Below, piece after piece: positions 1 through 8,043 of a DNA stretch of 19,667 nucleotides. The stretch comes from CAYXFD01 sp964464175 (lineage in GTDB: Bacteria; Cloacimonadota; Cloacimonadia; Cloacimonadales; JAJBBL01): positions 1 to 19,667 of the forward strand of contig CAYXFD010000033.1 in assembly GCA_964464175.1 (NCBI GenBank), read 5' to 3'. The position numbers were made by a program, and so were the translations under genes. The notes beneath the pieces were generated by a model that saw nothing but the letters and a program-made list of their open reading frames with translations, searched no databases and had not been told where the DNA came from. Numbering within the stretch: the first letter of the stretch is position 1; each line of letters opens with the position of its first letter.

Positions 1-368
1 CAGGTTTGGTCATATTTTTTACCTCACTTTTATTGTCAACCTATTTGTGAAAAAATTTCTCACTTGCTTCTTTTTTTGTCTGTCGGACCTCCGATAATTG
101 TTCTAAGATACCCTTAGATAAAGCCTTTCCTCCCTTTTGAAAAAATTGCTCTTCCCTGAATATTTTTTCCCGGCTTAGTGCTGAATAACAAAAAATCTCT
201 TCCGGTATAATAGATAGTGATGATCAAAATTCATCGGAAAACCTGCTGACAAGTCCCTAATATCTCCGGATTATTTTTTTCCGGCGAAACCAGATAAACT
301 CCCTGTATATAGTAAAAGCTCTAATCAGGATAAGCTTCACCTGCTAAATCTGCTATCAGGATTAGCGT

Positions 369-380
369 CTCTTCCGATCT
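369..380 (+). other. 12-nt match to Illumina adapter end
   Basis: The bases CTCTTCCGATCT equal the last 12 bases of the common Illumina adapter, whose 3' end is GCTCTTCCGATCT. The 13th base differs (T instead of G at 368). A given 12-mer is expected by chance about 0.002 times on both strands of a window this size, but many such words could be noticed after the fact. It may be coincidence or an adapter remnant at an assembly join. Confidence 0.35.
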
Positions 381-501
381 CTAGCTGGAATATAGCTCAT
401 AACCCTGCTTTCCAGCGGCTTAATTTGAACCCCTTTCTCTCCTTATTCTGTGATCATTTAGCAATCCTGTATATCTCGAATTTGCCTCAGGGAAATCTAA
501 G

Positions 502-563
502 GCATACCAGAGAGTATCTCTACAGTCGGCCCGGGCTGACTGTAGAGATACTCTCTGGTATGC
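502..563. repeat. 62-bp near-perfect palindrome
   Basis: Arms 502-527 and 538-563 are exact reverse complements over 26 bases. The centre is GCCCGGGC (529-536), itself a palindrome, and only the 528/537 pair (G against T) fails to match. The centre falls between 532 and 533. No T-tract follows on the + strand, so this is not a standard intrinsic terminator. It may be a cruciform-forming site, a remnant of an inverted mobile element, or an inverted chimera made during library preparation or amplification. Confidence 0.9.
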
Positions 564-982
564 TAAGGGTAACTGGAGGAGAATTCTCTTTAATAATGAG
601 TTCCGGAGAAGCTTCCTCAAGTATAAGGGTGAGTTGTTAAAGAATGAGTTATAAACAGCTGCTATAAAAAACTGCCAAGACTGTTTTCCGGCAGCTCAAG
701 CAATAAGTAGTTTTGTGCTTTTTGTAGTCAAAATAGATAGACCGCTTTATCATCATCCCGGAAATTTTGCTTTTTAAAGAGGACGTAATGGTTTTTCATT
801 TGCTAATCCTTCTAGACCTGGATTGAGGGAAGCGATGAAGCAGGCCAGGAACAAGATCTTTTTGGAATTAGGAACAGGTATAGAAATAACCAGGATCAAG
901 CAGTCTGGTTTTGCTGGACAAACAAAAAACCTTGACGATAACCCTAACTGAGAAAAGCTATCAAAAAAAATATGGAGCAGAT

Positions 983-1351
983 ATGTTAAGTAATAGGAAA
1001 GGAATCAGCGTTTATGCAATAATAAGTATTCTTGCTGCTTTAATATTGACTTTTATCCTCATCTTACCTCAGGTTCTCGACATTCAGAGAAAAGAGAACA
1101 CTGAGCAGTGTATAAAGAATATGCGAGAAATTGAAACGGCAATAGGAAGATATATGAATGAACGGCAAGAGAATTTTGCCGGTGACACAACCGATCTGCA
1201 CCGAACCGGCTATTTAAGACGCCCTCTTTATGTGTGCCCCGAAGGTACTCCGGAATCCCGTTATTACGTTGAGGGAAATTATGAAACCGGGGAGATAACC
1301 GTAACCTGTCCCCATGTTGATGAATATCCGGACCATGTTCTACCCAGATAA
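983..1351 (+). CDS. Pseudopilin-like protein with class III signal
   Basis: A 122-residue protein that resembles a type II secretion pseudopilin or minor type IV pilin. The N-terminus is a short basic leader, MLSNRKG, ending in Gly at position 7. A hydrophobic helix follows at about 8-30 (ISVYAIISILAAL...), then a small soluble domain. This matches a prepilin-peptidase substrate cut after Gly7. The usual Glu at position 5 of the mature chain is absent (Ala is there), as in some minor pseudopilins such as GspK. The C-terminal part has CPEG and TVTCPH (two Cys that could pair or bind metal). I chose ATG 983 because GGAG at 974-977 sits 5 nt upstream; an in-frame TTG at 911 would add 24 residues before the leader and destroy the signal. 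No other secretion or pilus gene is nearby, so the system it serves is unknown. Confidence 0.7.
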   Translation: MLSNRKGISVYAIISILAALILTFILILPQVLDIQRKENTEQCIKNMREIETAIGRYMNERQENFAGDTTDLHRTGYLRRPLYVCPEGTPESRYYVEGNYETGEITVTCPHVDEYPDHVLPR

Positions 1352-1436
1352 GACAGGGGGTTGATAGCTTTCAAATCTTCTGAATAGCAGGAATTAACCG
1401 TATTACTTAAATAGTCAGGAATAAAACAGGCGATAA

Positions 1437-2768
1437 ATGCATCACCCGCGTAAGATATATAGATTTAAGGATTTCATAGAAAATATTTCCCGGCGAAATT
1501 CCGGTAACATCAAATACGATCTGGACAGAATACATCTGATATTGAACAGGATGGGAAACCCCGAAAAGAAGTTGCGGGGATTTCATATCGGCGGTACCAA
1601 CGGCAAGGGTTCAATCTCTGCAATGTGTGAAGCCCTCTGTCTAAGCCATGATTGGCAGACCGGAATGAATACCTCACCCCATCTTATCGATTACCGGGAA
1701 CGATTCCGGATAAACGGAAAGAATATTACGGCCGGAGCCCTGATCTCTTCTTACAACAGTTGGTCTAATCTTTTTGAGGAAACTGAAGCCTCATTTTTTG
1801 AAATTACCACGGCAATAGCTTTCGACTATTTCTCACAGCTGGACCTTCATACGAGTATTTTTGAGGTTGGTTTAGGAGGACGGCTGGACGCAACGAATCC
1901 CTTCAAGGCAACGGTCAGTATTATCTCAAGTATCTCTATTGACCATCCGCAAACATTAGGAGACACGATAGAGAAGATCGCCTTTGAAAAGGCCGGTATT
2001 ATCAAGAAAAATGTGCCTCTCGTTCTGGGTCAGCTGCCATCCTCAGCCCTGGAAGTAATCAGCAGGGTCGCCCGGGAGAGAGAAGCTCCCGTCTTTTGCT
2101 ACGGCAGGGATTTTCAGGCGGAGAATGTCAGGATAACCAATGAGGCTACTTCTTTTGATTTTATCAACAGGAATGAAGATATCGGTCTGCCGGAAAGAAT
2201 AACCGGATTACAAACCAATCTGGTGGGAAATCATCAGGCACTAAACACCTCGATTGCACTCTCTGCTTTTGCCTTATATTGTCAAAAACTCAACTTAGAG
2301 CCTGATCTTACCCTTATCAGTAAAGCCCTGACCAGGATTAACTGGCGGGGACGCATGCAGATAGTGGGGAAAGAGCCTTTGACAATTCTTGACTGTGCTC
2401 ATAATGAGGAAGGGATAATCAGTTTAGTCAGTAATCTCAAACAGTTATTCCCCGGTAAGAGATTAAAAATCATCCTCGCTATTCTGCGGGACAAGAACAT
2501 TGATCTGATGATCTCAGCTCTCAGTGACATAGCCGGTAAGCTTTACATCAGCAGAAATAATTCAGACCGGGCTGCTAACATAGAAGAACAAACTGCTGCT
2601 GCCCGGAAATATGGTCTTGAATTCTCAACCGAAATAGATATAAATAGTGCTTTAGACCATGCAGTAAGTGAATCCGGCAAAGATGATATTATTATTGTGA
2701 CCGGCTCGATATATACCGTTTCCGAGATAATTGCCCGCTCACCCCAAAGAATTCTTAAAAAGGTATAG
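1437..2768 (+). CDS. folC: Folylpolyglutamate synthase / dihydrofolate synthase
   Basis: A 443-residue cytoplasmic Mur-ligase-family enzyme that adds glutamate to folate by ATP-driven ligation; many bacterial FolC proteins also make dihydrofolate from dihydropteroate. The sequence shows the P-loop GGTNGKGS (52-59), the folate-loop motif TSPHL (79-83), EVGLGGRLDATN (143-154), SIDH (167-170) followed by TLGDTIEKIAFEKAGI with the lysine expected to be carbamylated at K185, GNHQALN (264-270), and the C-domain motif DCAHN (319-323). All key motifs are intact and the length is normal. A weak ribosome site (AGG, 1428-1430) lies 6 nt before the ATG. The gene begins 85 bp after the pseudopilin gene and is followed by a 310-bp gap. 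Whether it has dihydrofolate synthase activity as well cannot be told from motifs alone. Confidence 0.93.
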   Translation: MHHPRKIYRFKDFIENISRRNSGNIKYDLDRIHLILNRMGNPEKKLRGFHIGGTNGKGSISAMCEALCLSHDWQTGMNTSPHLIDYRERFRINGKNITAGALISSYNSWSNLFEETEASFFEITTAIAFDYFSQLDLHTSIFEVGLGGRLDATNPFKATVSIISSISIDHPQTLGDTIEKIAFEKAGIIKKNVPLVLGQLPSSALEVISRVAREREAPVFCYGRDFQAENVRITNEATSFDFINRNEDIGLPERITGLQTNLVGNHQALNTSIALSAFALYCQKLNLEPDLTLISKALTRINWRGRMQIVGKEPLTILDCAHNEEGIISLVSNLKQLFPGKRLKIILAILRDKNIDLMISALSDIAGKLYISRNNSDRAANIEEQTAAARKYGLEFSTEIDINSALDHAVSESGKDDIIIVTGSIYTVSEIIARSPQRILKKV

Positions 2769-3081
2769 TTGATGAAAAGCAGGGAGATCTTACGAAACCC
2801 AAACCTTAATCGGGATCTTGGCAGCAATAATTCCTTGCAGACAAACTTCCGGCAATACTTGAGACCTTATTTTTTGTTTGACAGAATTGAACTACTGATA
2901 ACTTAGTAGAATAATTTGGCGTTTATGATCCATTAAACTTAATGATTGGCGGCTTCATTGACATTAAGAGAAACCAAAACAAAACATAAAAAGTTAGACG
3001 ATTATCTGAGAACCAGCAGATTTAATTTCGAACATTCGGCAAAGTCTAATCTCTTACCGGTTGTTCAGGGAAAAGTAATTG
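2769..3081. other. Intergenic gap, no gene identified
   Basis: About 310 bp between folC and the M23 peptidase gene. It holds two short + frames, 2772-2906 (44 codons) and 2946-3086 (46 codons, overlapping the peptidase start). Neither has a good ribosome site nor a recognisable product. I see no clear hairpin terminator and no convincing promoter pair. Confidence 0.5.
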
Positions 3082-4359
3082 ATGCCTGCTGATTTCTTGA
3101 CCGGGAAAATCGAAAATAGAGCTCTTGCAGCCTTACTCTTTTTTGCGATTACCTTGCTCATAATGCTTTCCTGTACAAATCAAGTCATTGAGGAACAATA
3201 TGAAGAAGCTGATCCCTATCTTTACGTTGAGGGGTCACTGAAGCAGGGTGAAACATTGGCTCAGGCTTTACAGAAGAGAGGGTTGGGCTATTCGGTTTTC
3301 ACCCCTTTTTTAGATCAGCTAAACAGCATCTATAATCTTCGCCGCTGCCAGCCGGCAGACAGCTTTTCTGTCAGGGTGGATACCCTGAATGCAATTCACC
3401 AGTTATCCTATTTTCCTGTCAGGGAGAGAATTCTCTCCTATCAGGTGATCAAAGATACAACCGGCATCTACCAGGCAAGGATAGATACCTTAAAGACAGA
3501 ATTAGTCCTCAGGAAAGTTGATACCACCATATCCGGTTCTCTCTATGCTTCAATGAGAGCGCTGGGAGAAGGACCGCACCTGATAGTGAAATATGCCGAA
3601 ATATTCCAGTGGGATTTCGATTTCTTTATCGACCCCCGGGAAGGTGACAGAGTAGTTTTGGTTTACGAGCAATACATGCTCAACGGCGAATTTGTCCAGT
3701 ATGGAGATATCTTAGCAGCTGAATATGATGGCAAGAATTATAGTAATAGAGCTTATCGCTTTGCTGTCGGTGAAAGTAATGGTAATTATTACAACAGGGA
3801 AGGAAAATCTTATCGTAAGGCGTTCTTGAAATCCCCTCTTAATTATACCCGGATAACCTCCCGCTTTTCCACCGGAAGATATCACCCTATCCTCAAGATT
3901 GTCAGACCTCATAACGGTGTTGATTATGCTGCTCCGATGGGTACACCCGTTGTAGCGGCATCAGACGGTGTGGTCAGTCATGCCGGCTGGAAAGGGGGTC
4001 ATCCTACAGTAAACGGAATGACCGGCGGTTACGGAAAAACTGTCATGATCAGGCACAGCAACGGATATGAGACTCTTTATGGTCATCTGAACGGTTATGC
4101 CAAAGGAGTACGTAAAGGTGTCAGAGTAACCCAAAATCAGGTGATAGGATATGTCGGTCAGACCGGACTTTCTACCGGTCCTCATTTACATTACACGGTG
4201 TATTTAAATAACAAAGCAATAGATCCTTTAAGAATGAATAATGAACCGGGACCTCCTGTACCTGATAACCTGCTTTCAGAATTCAAAAACTTGACAGAAA
4301 AAATGGATGTATTAATTGAACAACCTATACACTATTTTTATGACCTTGTTGTTAACTGA
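3082..4359 (+). CDS. M23 family murein endopeptidase, possible lipoprotein
   Basis: A 425-residue zinc peptidase predicted to cut peptidoglycan cross-links in the periplasm. It has a hydrophobic segment near residues 14-30 ending in LSC; Cys31 could be lipidated, although the lipobox is weak (Met at -3). A middle region (about 45-240) resembles the N-terminal domains of YebA/MepM-like endopeptidases. The C-terminal M23 (LytM) domain at about 255-385 has a complete set of motifs: HNGVD (H277, D281), YGHL (H335) and GPHLHY (H368, H370). It is therefore likely to be an active enzyme, unlike EnvC/NlpD-type activators that lose these residues. AGGG (3067-3070) precedes two possible starts, TTG 3079 (8 nt) and ATG 3082 (11 nt); I prefer the ATG. 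It lies 63 bp upstream of the large Fn3/DUF6754 gene and could be co-transcribed with it. Confidence 0.88.
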   Translation: MPADFLTGKIENRALAALLFFAITLLIMLSCTNQVIEEQYEEADPYLYVEGSLKQGETLAQALQKRGLGYSVFTPFLDQLNSIYNLRRCQPADSFSVRVDTLNAIHQLSYFPVRERILSYQVIKDTTGIYQARIDTLKTELVLRKVDTTISGSLYASMRALGEGPHLIVKYAEIFQWDFDFFIDPREGDRVVLVYEQYMLNGEFVQYGDILAAEYDGKNYSNRAYRFAVGESNGNYYNREGKSYRKAFLKSPLNYTRITSRFSTGRYHPILKIVRPHNGVDYAAPMGTPVVAASDGVVSHAGWKGGHPTVNGMTGGYGKTVMIRHSNGYETLYGHLNGYAKGVRKGVRVTQNQVIGYVGQTGLSTGPHLHYTVYLNNKAIDPLRMNNEPGPPVPDNLLSEFKNLTEKMDVLIEQPIHYFYDLVVN

Positions 4360-4386
4360 GTCTGTTCAATATGTTGATAATGACTG

Positions 4387-4406
4387 TTATTAAGCTTTAT
4401 TAAGCT
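4387..4406 (+). repeat. Tandem 10-mer before gene A
   Basis: TTATTAAGCT occurs twice in direct tandem (4387-4396, 4397-4406), ending 4 nt before the AGGAG ribosome site of the following gene. It could be an operator half-site pair or chance in AT-rich DNA. No function can be assigned. Confidence 0.6.
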
Positions 4407-4422
4407 CATAAGGAGTATGAAT

Positions 4423-7392
4423 ATGATTGATCAAATTATGAGAAAGTGGTGTTTCAAACTAACACTCCTTTTCTGCTGTTTATTGGTTCTTTCGTCTCTG
4501 ACCGCCCTGGCGGATAGAGGAGTTACGGAAGATGAGGAGAGTGAATTTATTGTCCGCAATCTAAAGGTTGAAGACATTCCTAACGACGACGGCAGCGGCT
4601 TGATGGTAAGCTGGAAGCCGTTGGGAATAGACAAAAGGATCATCGAATACCGGGTTTACCGGGGAGCTGGTCCGGACAGTCTTTTTTATATCGGTAACAT
4701 TCCAGTTAATCCGGAAACAGGCTTTGCAGGAGAACGAGTATATTTCTATGACAGCGGTTACACCATGTTCGTCAGCATTACCTCACCGGCAAGATTGAGC
4801 CAGGAAAGGCAACAACCTGACGGAAGCCCTCTGTATCAAGAAATACCAAGGGATATGTCTATTACCGGTGCTAAATTAGATCATTACAACATTCTTTCCG
4901 TTATCCCCAAAAAGGAATATTATTACAAAACAGAAAAGATTGCTCTGGAAGAGGAAGATGATGATGGCGAGTTAACGACAAATCATTATGCCGGACTGCA
5001 TTTAAGGCAGTATCAGTATCTTTTGAAGAAACTCAAACCTGACAAACCTTATTATTATACAGTTGTTGCTGTCGATCAGCAGAGACGGTTTTTCCCTCAT
5101 GCTCCTCCGGCAGAAGGTGTTCCCCGCAGAAACATTCCTGAAAAAACCAGGGATTTTTATGCGGTTTTTGTGGAAGATCTTGCCAGGATGCAGTTTGAAT
5201 GGTCTCTGCCGCTAAATGAAGATATTATCAGATTTTTCAATGTTTATCTTTTGCACGAGAATGATCTGCAGGCTTTCCAAAACTTCGAACAAGAGAGAAT
5301 GAGACTGGAAGAAAACAGAATAGCCAGGCTGGAGGATCCTGAGATGGAACCTCTTACGCCGGAATATCAGAATCCGGGTGTTCTGGCTTACAGACACCAG
5401 TCTTCCTTTCCTTATACCTCAGTAAATACCGGTTTCATAGACATTGTAGAAGGCATTATAAGTAACGAAGATCATGCTATAGATCTACCCTTTGATGTTG
5501 CTGAGATTGACAACTACTATGCAGTCTTTTCCCTTCTGGACTGGTATGGCGGCGAAACCTTCACCAAACCGAAAGAGTTCAATATTATTACCAAACAGCA
5601 TTTACCTGCCCCTCCCAGTTTTACCGTTATCGATAAACCGGATGATCAAGGCGATTATAATACTATTTATTGGGGTAGGCCGGTAGTTTTTCTCACAAAT
5701 TCTTCCATCCTTAACGAAGATAGAACAGAGATAAGGGTTAACTATGAGTTTGAGACTAATCTAAATTATAAAATCCGTAACATTTACTTCGATGTCTATG
5801 ATGATGAAGGTAATCTGATAACAACTGTCAACGAATTCTATCAAAGAAGAATGTTTGATATTACCCTGCCCGAAAAGTATTCCTTAACCTCGACAGAATA
5901 TGATATTCATCGTCCGATAAACTTCGAGATGCATTTCCGGGTTGCAGGAGAACAGCTGCCGGATGATCATGTTTTCACTCAAAATATGGCCTTCGATCTG
6001 AATTACCTGACTTACCGTCCCAAAGAATTGTATCTCGGTGATGAGAAAATTCACGCCTACTCTTATATTATTTATAAAAAACCCTGGTTAGGACAAACAT
6101 TCAGACAAAGTGCCCGTGCTGCCGGAGTTGTCAGAGAAACAGATGATAACATCAGATATGAAGCCTCAATATTTAAAGGAACACCTAAATACTATCCTGA
6201 GAAGAATCTGCTTTTGGTTGATACCAGATTCAATGCCTTCTTTGATAAAGAGGAAAAGAAAACCATCTATACCGATATCTACCTCTCTGTAGTTGAGGAA
6301 AACAGAGAAAAATACCGGATGGAAATAGAAAAATACCAAGAAAAACTGGATCAGGCGGAGACCGAAGAGGAGAAAGCAGAACATCAGATGTATGTTGATC
6401 ATTATGAAGGGCTGTTAGCTGCCTATGAATATGATTTCCTTAAAGAAGCCAACAGTAAACCCAATGATCGTGCCCGGATGAAATTCATAACTGAAAGACG
6501 TGAAAGAGAACTCCGGACTTTCCAGTACAAAATTGTTAAAACCAATGATAAAGCCGGATTTATCGAAACAGATGTCTATGAAGATGAGGATGGAAATGTT
6601 TACTTTTTCCCTGAACCGAACTGGTTTAATAATGAAAGGTTACCCACTTTGATCGCCACTCTTCTCTTCGGTTTCCTGGTCTTCTTTATGGTAAAAAGAG
6701 CAAAACAGGGACACGATATGTATATCAGGCCGATTGCCGGTCTTCAGGAGATAGATAATGCCATTGGGCGAGCCACAGAAATGGGGCGGCCAATCCTTTA
6801 CCAGCCAGGATTAGACGGTATTCAACACGTAGCAACCCTCGCCGGTCTGGCCATTTTAGGTAAAGTAGCAACAAAAGCGGCTGAATATGATACCAAAATC
6901 CTGGTTCCGGTAAGAGATTATATCGTTCTTCCTATTGCCCAGGAAATCGTCAAAGAGGCACACTATGAAGCAGGAAGACCGGATACCTATGATAAATCGA
7001 GTGTCTTCTTCATCACAACCGACCAGTTTGCCTTTGTGGCTGGAGTTAATGGTGTTATGGTACGCGAAAAATGTGCTACCTGTTTCTACATGGGCTCATT
7101 CTTTGCTGAAGCTCTTATTATGACCGAAACAGGAAACTCCATTGGTGCCGTTCAGATAGCTGGTTCTGATGCTATAACTCAGATCCCGTTCTTTATCACG
7201 ACCTGTGACTATACCCTGATCGGTGAAGAGCTGTACGGCGCTTCTGCTTATCTCTCCCGGGAACCTTTGATGATGGGAACACTTAAGGCAGTTGATGTCA
7301 CAAAGTTCCTCATTCTGGTCAGTATCATTTTAGGTACGGTTCTCACAACTGCTCAGGCAACATTCTTCATTAATATATTTCCGGATAAATAG
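4423..7392 (+). CDS. Large Fn3-like membrane protein, DUF6754-type domain (A)
   Basis: A 989-residue protein of unknown function. It has an N-terminal signal sequence (hydrophobic 13-26, likely cut after ALA at residue 30). Fn3-like beta regions follow at about 40-235 (VSWKPL, EYRVYRG, then YYYTVVAVDQQRR) and 390-530 (DKPDDQGDYN). A charged, possibly coiled segment lies at 622-662, a transmembrane helix at 741-758, a conserved domain at 766-960 that I match from memory to DUF6754 (IRPIAGLQEIDNAIGRATEM), and a final hydrophobic helix at 961-978. Basic residues after the first helix (KRAK) put the conserved domain in the cytoplasm and the Fn3-like part outside. I start at ATG 4423 because AGGAG (4411-4415) is 7 nt away, but only 1 nt from ATG 4417. 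It is the first gene of the apparent A-B-C-D operon, 11 nt before B. A full-length paralogue lies at 9782-12730. The domain's biochemical role is not known to me. Confidence 0.8.
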   Translation: MIDQIMRKWCFKLTLLFCCLLVLSSLTALADRGVTEDEESEFIVRNLKVEDIPNDDGSGLMVSWKPLGIDKRIIEYRVYRGAGPDSLFYIGNIPVNPETGFAGERVYFYDSGYTMFVSITSPARLSQERQQPDGSPLYQEIPRDMSITGAKLDHYNILSVIPKKEYYYKTEKIALEEEDDDGELTTNHYAGLHLRQYQYLLKKLKPDKPYYYTVVAVDQQRRFFPHAPPAEGVPRRNIPEKTRDFYAVFVEDLARMQFEWSLPLNEDIIRFFNVYLLHENDLQAFQNFEQERMRLEENRIARLEDPEMEPLTPEYQNPGVLAYRHQSSFPYTSVNTGFIDIVEGIISNEDHAIDLPFDVAEIDNYYAVFSLLDWYGGETFTKPKEFNIITKQHLPAPPSFTVIDKPDDQGDYNTIYWGRPVVFLTNSSILNEDRTEIRVNYEFETNLNYKIRNIYFDVYDDEGNLITTVNEFYQRRMFDITLPEKYSLTSTEYDIHRPINFEMHFRVAGEQLPDDHVFTQNMAFDLNYLTYRPKELYLGDEKIHAYSYIIYKKPWLGQTFRQSARAAGVVRETDDNIRYEASIFKGTPKYYPEKNLLLVDTRFNAFFDKEEKKTIYTDIYLSVVEENREKYRMEIEKYQEKLDQAETEEEKAEHQMYVDHYEGLLAAYEYDFLKEANSKPNDRARMKFITERRERELRTFQYKIVKTNDKAGFIETDVYEDEDGNVYFFPEPNWFNNERLPTLIATLLFGFLVFFMVKRAKQGHDMYIRPIAGLQEIDNAIGRATEMGRPILYQPGLDGIQHVATLAGLAILGKVATKAAEYDTKILVPVRDYIVLPIAQEIVKEAHYEAGRPDTYDKSSVFFITTDQFAFVAGVNGVMVREKCATCFYMGSFFAEALIMTETGNSIGAVQIAGSDAITQIPFFITTCDYTLIGEELYGASAYLSREPLMMGTLKAVDVTKFLILVSIILGTVLTTAQATFFINIFPDK

Positions 7393-7403
7393 GAGGAAAG
7401 GAA

Positions 7404-8027
7404 ATGAAAAGACAGATACCCTTAATAATAGTTATTACCCTCGGCTTCCTCTTTGTATTGCATGCCTTTATTCCACATAAATTATCGCAAGATTTTTACC
7501 AATGGTGGTTGAGCTGGGTAAGAGCAATCTCTCCGTTTGGCGTTGTCTTGGGAGTTATGAGCCTTTTTATGGTTCATTGGGCTAAAATCTCACGCCGTCT
7601 CCCTAACTGGCAATACAGCCTGGTCACCTTATCAGCTTTAGTGTTTACTTCCACTGCTGGATTTATCTGGGGTACCCAAACCGGTACTCCATACATGTGG
7701 TTATTCGCTAATGTCCAGATGCCAATGGCTTCCACAATGTTTTCATTACTCGCTTTCTATATAGCTTCTGCAGCCTATAAAGCCTTCCGTGCCCGCTCTC
7801 TGGAAGCGACAGTGCTTTTGGTCGCTGCTGTAATTGTGATGCTTGCTCAAGTTCCTTTGGGCATGGCAATAGGGCGCTGGATACCCGATACCTCTACCTG
7901 GATTCTGAATGTTCCGAATATGGCAGCGAAAAGAGGGATCGCTCTTGGTGTGGGACTCGGTATGACCGCAACTTCACTCAAAATAATGCTCGGCATTGAA
8001 AGAACCTACCTCGGTAGTGGCGACTAA
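7404..8027 (+). CDS. Six-helix membrane protein of unknown function (B)
   Basis: A 207-residue integral membrane protein with about six hydrophobic helices, near residues 5-22, 41-59, 71-89, 104-124, 134-156 and 176-196. Basic loops such as KISRR (61-65) and RARS (129-132) suggest those loops face the cytoplasm. Visible features include WGTQTGTPYMW (89-99) and GIERTYLGSGD at the C-terminus. I recognise no family. A strong AGGAGG (7391-7396) overlaps the stop codon of A and lies 7 nt before the ATG, so translation is probably coupled to A. It is expected to be a membrane partner of A, C and D. The prediction of a real gene is firm; the function is open. Confidence 0.8.
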   Translation: MKRQIPLIIVITLGFLFVLHAFIPHKLSQDFYQWWLSWVRAISPFGVVLGVMSLFMVHWAKISRRLPNWQYSLVTLSALVFTSTAGFIWGTQTGTPYMWLFANVQMPMASTMFSLLAFYIASAAYKAFRARSLEATVLLVAAVIVMLAQVPLGMAIGRWIPDTSTWILNVPNMAAKRGIALGVGLGMTATSLKIMLGIERTYLGSGD

Positions 8028-8043
8028 GGAAAGGGGGGAAGAA

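Larger units (their letters stand above)
1..982. other. Long non-coding leader region
   Basis: No open frame here resembles a known protein. The longest frames (about 60-70 codons around 420-640, one on each strand) run through the 62-bp palindrome and are explained by it. The stretch is AT-rich with many short T and A runs. It contains a 12-nt adapter-like match (369-380) and the palindrome (502-563). A 38-codon frame at 835-951 has a GAGGGA ribosome-site-like sequence but is not recognisable. I see no tRNA or rRNA. Confidence 0.6.

Noticed and set aside
425..640. 71-codon + frame (and a 66-codon frame on the other strand)
   Set aside because: Both run through the 62-bp palindrome, which creates matching open frames on both strands; no ribosome site.
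835..951. 38-codon + frame with GAGGGA 4 nt before its ATG
   Set aside because: Product is short and unrecognisable, and the region shows no other sign of coding; kept only as a note.
2772..2906. 44-codon + frame just after folC
   Set aside because: No similarity to known proteins and no convincing ribosome site.
2946..3086. 46-codon + frame overlapping the M23 start
   Set aside because: Only TTG starts without a ribosome site; product not recognisable.
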